NCBI GenBank assembly: GCA_018064565.1
Contig: JAGHVA010000037.1
Coordinates: 1 to 5,324, forward strand
Origin: Candidatus Colimorpha onthohippi
GTDB taxonomy: Bacteria; Bacteroidota; Bacteroidia; Bacteroidales; P3
Direction: 5' to 3'
DNA: 5,324 nt
Each line of letters starts with the position of its first letter. Within the stretch, counting starts at the first letter, position 1. Of the stretch, positions 1 to 5,324 are shown piece by piece. Position numbers and translations under genes: made by a program. A model generated the notes under the pieces. That model was not told the origin of the DNA. It saw only the letters and a program-made list of their open reading frames with translations, and did not search any database.

Positions 1-49
1 AATATATAGAGCTGTGCATGAAGATACACAACCCCAATTACCTCAACCG

Positions 50-57
50 CAAAGATA
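50..57 (-). promoter_or_regulatory. Leftward Bacteroidota-type -7 box
   Basis: Read on the minus strand this is TATCTTTG followed by C, an exact match to the Bacteroidota -7 consensus TAnnTTTG. A possible -33 element, TTTTG on the minus strand (complement of 74-78), lies 16 bases upstream, slightly closer than the usual 19 or so. Transcription would start near position 43 and run off the left edge. A minus-strand ATG at 19-17 follows and stays open for the six codons visible. The box sits in an A-rich tract on the plus strand, so a chance match is possible. Confidence 0.5.
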
Positions 58-109
58 CAAAAAAAAAACAAATCAAAACATTCTAATTCAAAAAGCACGG
101 AAAAAGTTG

Positions 110-117
110 TACTTTTG
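110..117 (+). promoter_or_regulatory. Rightward Bacteroidota-type -7 box, likely for the flippase-rpoN-ribH-fmt operon
   Basis: TACTTTTG followed by CA matches TAnnTTTG exactly and lies within the GTTGTACTTTTGCAC context typical of strong Bacteroidales promoters. No clear TTTG is seen at the -33 position; only A-rich sequence is present there. The expected transcription start is about 123-125, which would give the flippase gene a leader of about 180 bases that folds into the hairpin at 136-213. A separate small RNA transcript starting here cannot be excluded. Confidence 0.55.
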
Positions 118-135
118 CACTACCTTTTTCACTCT

Positions 136-213
136 GCCAACGAGAGCATCCTCCACAAATCGGTGTTCAGTCTTTGCTGGTTATGCCAATTTGAGGAGAT
201 TGTTAGCGTTGGC
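136..213 (+). other. Long imperfect hairpin in the 5' leader (possible structured RNA)
   Basis: Hand folding gives a nested rod. GCCAACG (136-142) pairs with CGTTGGC (207-213). After an internal loop, ATC and TCC (148-150, 152-154, with C151 bulged) pair with GGAGAT (195-200). After an A-A mismatch, CAAAT (156-160) pairs with ATTTG (189-193). GGT (162-164) can pair with GCC (185-187), and CAG (168-170) with CTG (177-179) closes the tip. That is about 24 base pairs in 78 bases, all nested in order. It starts about a dozen bases after the predicted transcription start and has no U-tract after it, so it does not look like a simple terminator. It could be a leader control element, a small RNA, or the palindromic remnant of a mobile element. 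I do not recognise it as a named family. Confidence 0.5.
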
Positions 214-305
214 GTAAAAATGTAGCCATACAAGAAGACTGCGGTGTGAATGGCAAGTTTGGATAGAAGGGAGTCATATCCCCCTATTATTATTGAATAG
301 AAATT

Positions 306-1823
306 ATGGGTGTCATTGCTCGCCAGACTATTAAAGGATCTGTTGCCAATTATTTGGGTATTGCTATTGGTTTTGTTACTACCTTTTTTGTACTTACCGA
401 CTGCCTTTCGCCCGAAGAGATTGGACTGACACGAATTCTTGTTGACGCATCTTTGCTCTTTACAAGTTTAGCTCAATTAGGGACGAGTTCTTCCATAATC
501 CGGTTCTACCCATATTTCAAGGACTCTGACAGCAACGACCATGGTTTTTTTGCATATTCCATCTTGCTACCCCTCATCGGGTTTGCTTTATTCACGGTAT
601 TTTTCTTTCTATGTAAGCAAAATATCATTGAACTTTACGCTGACAAATCCCCACTTTTCACAGAGTATGTATATATCCTACTCCCTTTCACTTTTTTCGC
701 ACTTTATTTAGGCATCTTCGAGAACAATGCGAATGTGTTAATGCGCATTGCCGTTCCCAAATTTGTACGCGAAGTGTGCATCAGGGTTATCAATTTGGTA
801 CTATACATATTATATGGGAACCATATCATATCTATCGACCTATTTGTAATCTTATTTTGTGGGTCGTATGGGGCTGCTACACTGCTCGACTTTCTCTACC
901 TCCTTGCGCTGGGGAGGGTGTCGTTTCGCATAGACCTTCATTTCCCAAGCCGGAAACTAATCAAAGATATAGCCACCTACACGCTTATGGTTACGGTAAT
1001 GGGCATCACTGGCAACATCCAACTGCTCAACTCTCTTTTCTTAGGTGCACAAGGTGGGTTGGCGATGGCTGGCATATACACTATTGCCAACTATATTGCC
1101 AGCGTGGTTGGCGTCCCCTCTCGATCACTCTCTGCCATCTCTAACCCGATGATAGCACAAGCTGTCAAAGAAAACAACATTACCGAGGTCAACCGCTTGT
1201 GTAAGCAGGTATCTCTACACCAGTTGTTAGCGGGATCGTTGGTCTATTTTTTCATCATCATCAATCTGGATGTACTTTTCAAAATCATTCCCAATGGAGA
1301 ACTATACGATGCTGGCATCTCGGTAGTGCTCATACTCGGATTTAGCAACACTATCGCACAAATGCTCTCTCCAATATTTAGTGTATTGAGTTTCTCGAAA
1401 TCATACGGGTACTCTCTGCCTTTTTCACTTATGCTGTCTGTCATATCCATATTACTCAACCTCTATCTCATACCGCTTTTCGGCATCAACGGGGCAGCGA
1501 TTGCCACTTTCAGCGCCACTCTGATTTACTATGCCTTAGGTTATGTGTTCACCTATTGGAAACTACACTTGAATGTGCTCTCACGCAAACATCTGGTAGT
1601 CGCTGCACTGATGTGCGTTCTCATCGCACTCAATTTTGTATGGAAAATGTTTGTCTCGCCACTATTCGGAGATACATCTTCCACTGCTGGTGCATTGGTC
1701 GAAGCCGTATGCAAAACATTGGTTATGGGTATTATTACGGTATGGGCAACATACAAATTGAATATATCAGACAATATCAATGATATCATCCTGAAGTTTA
1801 TGCGCGCCATTGTCCGAAAATAA
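306..1823 (+). CDS. Polysaccharide/oligosaccharide flippase-like membrane protein (MOP superfamily)
   Basis: A 505-residue, very hydrophobic protein with about 14 predicted membrane segments (roughly residues 13-31, 44-62, 82-103, 121-137, 158-172, 177-202, 223-243, 250-270, 306-322, 336-362, 368-391, 395-417, 428-447 and 462-482). Length and layout fit the Wzx-like polysaccharide biosynthesis branch of the MOP exporters, which move lipid-linked sugars across the inner membrane. The N-terminal stretch, including PEEIGLTR (36-43), AQLGTSSSIIRFYP (56-69) and later GINGAAIAT (393-401), is typical of this family. The true substrate cannot be read from sequence, and no glycosyltransferase genes lie nearby, so this is not evidently part of a capsule or O-antigen cluster. 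Only one ATG fits the family start. The gene ends with tandem TAA stops, and rpoN follows after about 31 bases, suggesting co-transcription. Confidence 0.88.
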   Translation: MGVIARQTIKGSVANYLGIAIGFVTTFFVLTDCLSPEEIGLTRILVDASLLFTSLAQLGTSSSIIRFYPYFKDSDSNDHGFFAYSILLPLIGFALFTVFFFLCKQNIIELYADKSPLFTEYVYILLPFTFFALYLGIFENNANVLMRIAVPKFVREVCIRVINLVLYILYGNHIISIDLFVILFCGSYGAATLLDFLYLLALGRVSFRIDLHFPSRKLIKDIATYTLMVTVMGITGNIQLLNSLFLGAQGGLAMAGIYTIANYIASVVGVPSRSLSAISNPMIAQAVKENNITEVNRLCKQVSLHQLLAGSLVYFFIIINLDVLFKIIPNGELYDAGISVVLILGFSNTIAQMLSPIFSVLSFSKSYGYSLPFSLMLSVISILLNLYLIPLFGINGAAIATFSATLIYYALGYVFTYWKLHLNVLSRKHLVVAALMCVLIALNFVWKMFVSPLFGDTSSTAGALVEAVCKTLVMGIITVWATYKLNISDNINDIILKFMRAIVRK

Positions 1824-1854
1824 TAATCAAATTTATTTCACGCCTATTCATACT

Positions 1855-3297
1855 ATGCCATCTGGTCAACGACAAGTTCAAAAGCAGCAACAAAAGCTAT
1901 CTCCACAGCAACTGCAACTAATGAAGATGCTCTCGTTGCCTGTTACAGAATTACAACAACTTATCAGAGAGGAGTTAGAACAAAATCCTATGCTTGAGGT
2001 CAACGAGGACAACGCTGGCCAAGAGGCAAACGAAAATATGCCTGAAACTAACGGAGACCGACTTACAGATAACAACCCCTCCAACAATAACTACGAAGAT
2101 GAGGAGGACAACTATCCTGACACCGATGACAGCGTACATGAACCTCGCTATAATATCGCTGACTCCTCCACCGACATCTGCGCACAACGACTAACCGACC
2201 AACTACGCATGCTATCCTTGACCGACAAGCAGATGCTGATAGGTCAGGAGATTATCGGATCTATTGACACATCGGGCTACCTGTCACGCGACTTGCCCAT
2301 GCTCATCAACGACCTCGCTTTTCAAGAGGATATTGACGTAACCCTTGATGAAGCAAATCAGGTGTTGCGCATAATCCAATCGTTTGATCCCCCTGGCCTT
2401 GCTGCTCGATCGCTCCAAGAATGCCTATCGCTTCAATTACACCGACTGTGCCAGAACGACAACGCCATTGATTGCGCCATTCGCATTGTTGATACCTACT
2501 TTGATTATTTCATCAACCACCGCTATGAACAATTGCAACAAAAACTATCTACCGATGAAAAATCGTTGAAGCAGGCAATCCATATCATTCAAAACCTAAA
2601 TCCAAAACCTGGCAGTGGTTCTAGTCAAGAAATGGCATCGCTCTATCTTCACCCTGACTTTGTCGTTACTTTCGACCAAAACCGAAATTGCCTCTCTTTG
2701 ACGCTAACCAACGACAACTTACCACCACTTCAAATGAGCAAATTCTACGATAGGCTCTTGGACCAACTCAACAAAAGTAACACAAATTCCGCAACCGACC
2801 ACCAAACCATCGACTACCTGAATTCCAAAAAGCAATCAGCTCAACAGTTTATTGACACCATTAGTCAGCGTCATCAAACACTCTATGTCGTAGCCAGTGC
2901 CATCATACAAGCCCAATCGCAATATTTCAAAAGTGGCAACCGTGAGGACTTAAAGCCACTATTACAGAAAGACATCGCACAGGCTACCAACTACGACGAC
3001 TCCACGATTTCCCGCATAGTCAACAGCAAAAACATACAAACCGATTTTGGCATCATCCCACTCAAAGAATGCTTCTCGACAAGTATTCAGACTCAATCGG
3101 GCGAGGAGATCACTAACCACACCGTTCAGCAGCGGATCGCTTATATTATCCAAACCGAAAACAAACGGCAACCACTCACCGATGATGCCATTGCACGCAT
3201 GCTTGCAAACGAAGGCTACAACATCTCGCGACGCAGTGTTACCAAATACCGCAAACTGCTCCAAATACCAACTGGCCGACTACGGAAAGAACTATAA
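1855..3297 (+). CDS. rpoN: RNA polymerase sigma-54 factor (RpoN)
   Basis: Sigma-54 directs RNA polymerase to -24/-12 promoters and needs an AAA+ enhancer-binding activator to open them. From the ATG at 1855 the protein has 480 residues. Gln-rich region I (about 5-48) contains LSPQQLQLMKML and ends in EELEQNPMLE. A strongly acidic, Asn-rich region II follows (about 49-97), then the core-binding region (about 105-300). A helix-turn-helix for -12/-24 recognition lies at about 366-392, with the STISRIVNSK core, and the RpoN box SRRSVTKYRK lies at about 458-467 (family consensus ARRTVAKYRE). The C-terminus is LRKEL. The frame is open upstream to a TTG at 1810 that would overlap the flippase by 14 bases, but the family normally begins just before the region I Gln motif, so I prefer the ATG. 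No activator gene is in the window. The gene looks intact. Confidence 0.96.
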   Translation: MPSGQRQVQKQQQKLSPQQLQLMKMLSLPVTELQQLIREELEQNPMLEVNEDNAGQEANENMPETNGDRLTDNNPSNNNYEDEEDNYPDTDDSVHEPRYNIADSSTDICAQRLTDQLRMLSLTDKQMLIGQEIIGSIDTSGYLSRDLPMLINDLAFQEDIDVTLDEANQVLRIIQSFDPPGLAARSLQECLSLQLHRLCQNDNAIDCAIRIVDTYFDYFINHRYEQLQQKLSTDEKSLKQAIHIIQNLNPKPGSGSSQEMASLYLHPDFVVTFDQNRNCLSLTLTNDNLPPLQMSKFYDRLLDQLNKSNTNSATDHQTIDYLNSKKQSAQQFIDTISQRHQTLYVVASAIIQAQSQYFKSGNREDLKPLLQKDIAQATNYDDSTISRIVNSKNIQTDFGIIPLKECFSTSIQTQSGEEITNHTVQQRIAYIIQTENKRQPLTDDAIARMLANEGYNISRRSVTKYRKLLQIPTGRLRKEL

Positions 3298-3308
3298 ATA
3301 CATATACA

Positions 3309-3794
3309 ATGATAAAAAAGACAGATCTCTCAGATTACAATCCTGACAACATCCCTAATGGGACTCCATATAGGATAGCCATCGCTGTGGCTGAGTGGAA
3401 CCCTGAGGTTACAGAAGCACTTCTTAAGGGTGCCTACCAAACACTTATCAGTCACAATACGCTACCCGAAAACATTACCATAGTGCATGTGCCTGGCAGT
3501 TTTGAACTGCCTACCGCAGCTGACCACCTGCTTAAAACACATCATGCCGTCATCTGTCTGGGATGTGTCATTCAAGGCGAGACCCGCCATTTTGACTTTA
3601 TCTGCGAAGCCGTTGCAAATGGACTAATCAATGTATCAATCAAACACAGCCGCCCTGCAATTTTCGGAGTACTCACCACCAATACCACCCAACAAGCACT
3701 AAACCGTGCGGGAGGGAAACACGGCAACAAAGGCATTGAGGCAGCTGTGGCTGCTCTTAAAATGGTCAGTCTCACTTCCCCATCCACTGAATAA
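3309..3794 (+). CDS. ribH: 6,7-dimethyl-8-ribityllumazine synthase
   Basis: This cytoplasmic enzyme condenses 5-amino-6-ribitylamino-uracil with 3,4-dihydroxy-2-butanone 4-phosphate, the penultimate step of riboflavin synthesis. The 161-residue length is normal for the family, which usually assembles as pentamers or 60-mers. Visible motifs in order are EWN (29-31, the aromatic residue that stacks on the pyrimidine), VPGSFELP (61-68), GCVIQGETRHFDFI (85-98) with the catalytic His at 94, and GVLTT (120-124). These are followed by NRAGGKHGNKG (132-142), whose Arg and Lys contact phosphate. The start lies 11 bases after the rpoN stop, so the two are probably co-transcribed. No FMN riboswitch is seen upstream and no other riboflavin gene is in the window, so ribH is unlinked from the rest of its pathway here. 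Confidence 0.97.
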   Translation: MIKKTDLSDYNPDNIPNGTPYRIAIAVAEWNPEVTEALLKGAYQTLISHNTLPENITIVHVPGSFELPTAADHLLKTHHAVICLGCVIQGETRHFDFICEAVANGLINVSIKHSRPAIFGVLTTNTTQQALNRAGGKHGNKGIEAAVAALKMVSLTSPSTE

Positions 3795-3818
3795 CCTTAT
3801 CTTTCACACTTTCTTGAG

Positions 3819-4769
3819 ATGAATGTTGTTTTTTTTGGAACACCAGAATTTGCCGTCAAATGCCTCGATGCCATCTGTAAGAGCCAGCATCACGTTGCTG
3901 CTGTTGTCACAATACCAGACAAACCCACAGGACGAGGGCAAAAAATGACGCGATCGGCTGTAGGTTTATATGCAGACGGTCATCAACTGCCACTATTACA
4001 ACCCGAACGATTGCGTGAACCTATATTTTTGAAACAACTGGAATCACTTCACGCAGATATCTTTGTGGTAGTAGCATTCCGGATGCTTCCTCAATGTGTT
4101 TGGGATATGCCCCCGTTGGGCACTTTCAACCTCCACGCATCGCTGCTGCCCGACTACCGAGGTGCTGCACCCATCAATTGGGCAATCATCAATGGCGACT
4201 CTACAACTGGTGTTACTACGTTTCTGCTTAATGAGCATATCGATGAGGGCAAAATCCTACTACAGAAATCCACTCCAATTTTTGCGACAGACAATGCAGG
4301 AAGCCTCCACGACCGGCTTTCGGATATAGGTAGCCAACTTGTGGTAAAAACACTTGACGACATCGCAAACAAAAACATATCCCCATATAATCAACCCGTT
4401 GGCGGAGCAATTAGACCTGCACCAAAACTTTTTAAAGCCGACTGCACGATTCCTTGGCACAAAGATGGTGAAAGCATCCAAAACCTTGTTCGCGGACTGA
4501 CCCCCTACCCCGCCGCCACATTTCAAATGACTGACGAACTTCAAGTCACCCATGACTTCAAACTCTATGCCACTTCATTTGAGAAAACAAACCATCAAAA
4601 TGCTGTTGGGACTATACTAACTGACAACAAATCATACCTAAAAATTGCTATAAACGATGGGTTTATACATCTTTTAAGCTTGCAAATCAGCGGGAAACGG
4701 CAGAACAACGTTGAAGAATTTCTTAGAGGACACAAGATAACAAATTGGAAATTAGTTACATGCAAATAA
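3819..4769 (+). CDS. fmt: Methionyl-tRNA formyltransferase
   Basis: Fmt transfers a formyl group from 10-formyltetrahydrofolate to Met on the initiator tRNA, allowing bacterial translation initiation. At 316 residues it has normal length. The N-terminal Rossmann-like domain starts with VVFFGTPEFAV (3-13). The tRNA-acceptor loop region PDKPTGRGQK is at 33-42. The active site shows NLHASLLP (104-111) with Asn104 and His106, then the RGAAPINWAI segment (114-123), and the catalytic Asp is Asp142 in HIDEGKIL (140-147). The C-terminal part (about 205-316) matches the OB-like tRNA-binding domain, with RGLTPYPAA near 225-233. The gene starts 24 bases after ribH and is likely the last gene of the operon. 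No def (peptide deformylase), its common partner elsewhere, is visible. Confidence 0.97.
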   Translation: MNVVFFGTPEFAVKCLDAICKSQHHVAAVVTIPDKPTGRGQKMTRSAVGLYADGHQLPLLQPERLREPIFLKQLESLHADIFVVVAFRMLPQCVWDMPPLGTFNLHASLLPDYRGAAPINWAIINGDSTTGVTTFLLNEHIDEGKILLQKSTPIFATDNAGSLHDRLSDIGSQLVVKTLDDIANKNISPYNQPVGGAIRPAPKLFKADCTIPWHKDGESIQNLVRGLTPYPAATFQMTDELQVTHDFKLYATSFEKTNHQNAVGTILTDNKSYLKIAINDGFIHLLSLQISGKRQNNVEEFLRGHKITNWKLVTCK

Positions 4770-4796
4770 TTGAATAATAAATTTCAAATAAATTAA

Positions 4797-4824
4797 AAAA
4801 AAATGTATCCAACAACATTTTTTT
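4797..4824. terminator. A/T-rich perfect hairpin between fmt and the HU gene, possible terminator
   Basis: AAAAAAATGT (4797-4806) and ACATTTTTTT (4815-4824) form a perfect 10-bp inverted repeat around the 8-base loop ATCCAACA. The arms have only one G-C pair each side, so RNA stability comes mainly from length. It lies 27 bases after the fmt stop and ends only three bases before the HU -7 box. It could be a weak, symmetrical terminator for the operon, or a bent A-tract and T-tract element that stimulates the HU promoter. The sequence does not decide between these. Confidence 0.4.
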
Positions 4825-4827
4825 CTA

Positions 4828-4835
4828 TATATTTG
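4828..4835 (+). promoter_or_regulatory. Bacteroidota-type -7 box of the HU gene
   Basis: TATATTTG followed by CA matches TAnnTTTG exactly. It sits 48 bases before the HU ATG, giving a 5' leader of about 40 bases that is A/T-rich and lacks a Shine-Dalgarno sequence, as is usual for highly expressed genes in this phylum. No TTTG is present at the -33 position; the A-tract/T-tract hairpin occupies it instead. Confidence 0.65.
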
Positions 4836-4883
4836 CAGCGAAAAAGTATGCAAAAAACGTTTAACCCTAAAATATATTGATTT

Positions 4884-5147
4884 ATGAACAAAGCTGAACT
4901 CGTTTCCGCCATTGCCGAAAAGGCAGGTATTAGCAAAGTTGATGCCCACAAGGCACTTGATGCTTTTGTGTCAGTAACTGTAGATCAACTGAAAGTTAAC
5001 GACAAAATCTCAATTCTTGGTTTCGGTACGTTTATGGTATCTGAACGTTCCGCTCGCACGGGTATCAATCCCCGTACCAAGGAGAAAGTGTCAATTCCTG
5101 CAAAGAAAGTTGCGAAATTCAAAGCCAGCAAAGGTTTTGAATTGTAA
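4884..5147 (+). CDS. HU-family DNA-binding protein
   Basis: A small histone-like nucleoid protein that binds and bends DNA as a dimer, with little sequence specificity. The 87 residues cover the whole fold: the helical dimerisation part MNKAELVSAIAEKAGIS with the second helix to about residue 37, the GFGTF turn (46-50), and the beta-arm from about 52 to 76. The arm carries RSARTGINPRTKEKV, with the intercalating Pro at 63 in its usual NP context. The C-terminus IPAKKVAKFKASKGFEL is typical. The gene has its own promoter and terminator and ends in tandem TAA TAA, so it is probably monocistronic. HU and IHF share this fold; the short length and standard arm favour HU, but paralogues in this phylum are many and I give no gene symbol. 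Confidence 0.95.
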   Translation: MNKAELVSAIAEKAGISKVDAHKALDAFVSVTVDQLKVNDKISILGFGTFMVSERSARTGINPRTKEKVSIPAKKVAKFKASKGFEL

Positions 5148-5170
5148 TAAGCAGTTTTGAGGCCACTTAA

Positions 5171-5211
5171 GAGGCGCCAGTTGACAAAACAACTGACGCC
5201 TCTAAATTTTT
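5171..5211 (+). terminator. Rho-independent terminator of the HU gene
   Basis: GAGGCGCCAGTTG (5171-5183) pairs with CAACTGACGCCTC (5190-5202) around the loop ACAAAA. Twelve of thirteen positions pair, with one C-A mismatch (C5177 with A5196). A170-type extension adds A5170 with T5203. TAAATTTTT follows, with five Ts at 5207-5211. It starts 23 bases after the HU stop. The opposite side has no T-tract, so it should act only rightward. Confidence 0.88.
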
Positions 5212-5261
5212 GGTAATATGGAAGGGGGAAAATATAAGAGATGTGATGATTTATATTCTTG

Positions 5262-5295
5262 CAAACGAGATGTGGTTGGATTTCAAACGAGATGT
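5262..5295. repeat. Pair of 12-bp direct repeats, possible operator
   Basis: CAAACGAGATGT occurs exactly at 5262-5273 and again at 5284-5295, with starts 22 bases apart, close to two helical turns. A shorter copy of the core, GAGATGT, lies at 5238-5244. The second copy shares its last T with a candidate -7 box. The arrangement suits a tandem binding site for a regulator of a gene beyond the right edge, but it could also be the first units of a tandem repeat that continues outside. Confidence 0.45.
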
Positions 5296-5302
5296 ACCTT
5301 TG
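5295..5302 (+). promoter_or_regulatory. Candidate -7 box at the right edge
   Basis: TACCTTTG matches TAnnTTTG exactly. A TTG at 5276-5278 lies 16 bases upstream as a possible -33 element, slightly short of the usual spacing. It would drive a gene beginning beyond the window. No start codon for such a gene is visible in the remaining 22 bases, which are G-rich. Confidence 0.4.
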
Positions 5303-5324
5303 GGGACTGGGGGTGGTATTGGGT

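Larger units (their letters stand above)
1..305. other. Gene-free intergenic and leader region
   Basis: I find no convincing complete gene here. The reading frame open from 14 to 217 on the plus strand has a low-complexity, Lys/Thr-rich translation and runs straight through both promoter-like boxes and the hairpin, so I treat it as chance. The region holds a leftward -7 box (50-57), a rightward -7 box (110-117), a long imperfect hairpin (136-213), a smaller inverted repeat GGATA (261-265) / TATCC (277-281), and a 16-codon ATG frame (250-300) ending 5 bases before the flippase start. On the minus strand an ATG at 19-17 is open to the window edge and could be the start of a divergent gene. The most economical reading is a divergent promoter region plus a leader of about 180 bases for the flippase operon. 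Confidence 0.6.

Noticed and set aside
14..217. 67-codon plus-strand frame in the left intergenic region
   Set aside because: Low-complexity translation with no recognisable domain. It crosses both -7 boxes and the hairpin, and its start lies upstream of the rightward promoter.
207..240. Possible tRNA or rRNA fragment near GTTGGCG
   Set aside because: No cloverleaf, T-arm (GGTTCRA) or CCA end can be built in either strand.
251..266. TGGCAAGTTTGGATAG as a sigma-54 -24/-12 promoter that would let RpoN regulate its own operon
   Set aside because: The -24-like TGGC is present but no GC doublet occurs at the required spacing, so the -12 element is missing.
285..295. TATTATTATTG before the flippase as a promoter
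   Set aside because: It has one mismatch to the -7 consensus, and the only upstream TTTG (258-261) is too far away.
1244..1810. Minus-strand open frames inside the flippase gene
   Set aside because: They are shadows of a well-supported membrane protein gene, with no family resemblance or upstream signals.
1975..2187. Minus-strand, Val/Ile-rich frame inside rpoN that looks membrane-like
   Set aside because: It is antisense to the acidic Asp/Glu/Asn-rich region II of RpoN, whose codons read as Val, Ile and Leu on the other strand. The hydrophobicity is a by-product.
3798..3805. TATCTTTC between ribH and fmt as a promoter
   Set aside because: It misses the final G of TAnnTTTG and has no -33 element. 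The 24-base gap fits co-transcription better.
4260..4553. Minus-strand 97-codon frame inside fmt
   Set aside because: It is antisense to an intact, motif-complete fmt and resembles no known protein.

Overview
The window looks like chromosomal core sequence from a member of the Bacteroidota, most likely the order Bacteroidales. The protein sequences have a Bacteroidales character, including the flippase N-terminus, the RpoN region I, the lumazine synthase motifs and the HU protein. No convincing Shine-Dalgarno sequence precedes any of the five genes. Several intergenic sites match the Bacteroidota -7 promoter motif TAnnTTTG. A genus cannot be assigned from the sequence alone.

Layout. Positions 1-305 hold no convincing complete gene. 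They contain two apparently divergent TAnnTTTG promoters: a leftward one at 50-57 and a rightward one at 110-117. A long imperfect hairpin (136-213) begins about a dozen bases after the expected rightward transcription start. Four genes then run rightward with short gaps and probably form one operon: a polysaccharide-type membrane flippase (306-1823), the sigma-54 factor rpoN (1855-3297), lumazine synthase ribH (3309-3794) and methionyl-tRNA formyltransferase fmt (3819-4769). A 114-base intergenic region carries an A/T-rich perfect hairpin and a -7 box. It is followed by a monocistronic HU-family nucleoid protein gene (4884-5147) with a strong intrinsic terminator (5171-5211). The right edge (5212-5324) has no gene but holds a 12-bp direct repeat at 22-bp spacing that abuts another -7 box, followed by a G-rich stretch, so it may be the control region of the next gene.

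How the genes relate. The four operon genes serve different housekeeping jobs: envelope glycan or lipid-linked precursor transport, transcription by sigma-54 polymerase, riboflavin synthesis, and formylation of initiator tRNA. They do not form a single pathway. The flippase-rpoN pairing is mildly suggestive because sigma-54 is often tied to cell-surface functions, but that is inference. I see no defence system, mobile element, CRISPR array, tRNA or rRNA. The coding part is ordinary, and the points worth a second look are all in the non-coding DNA.
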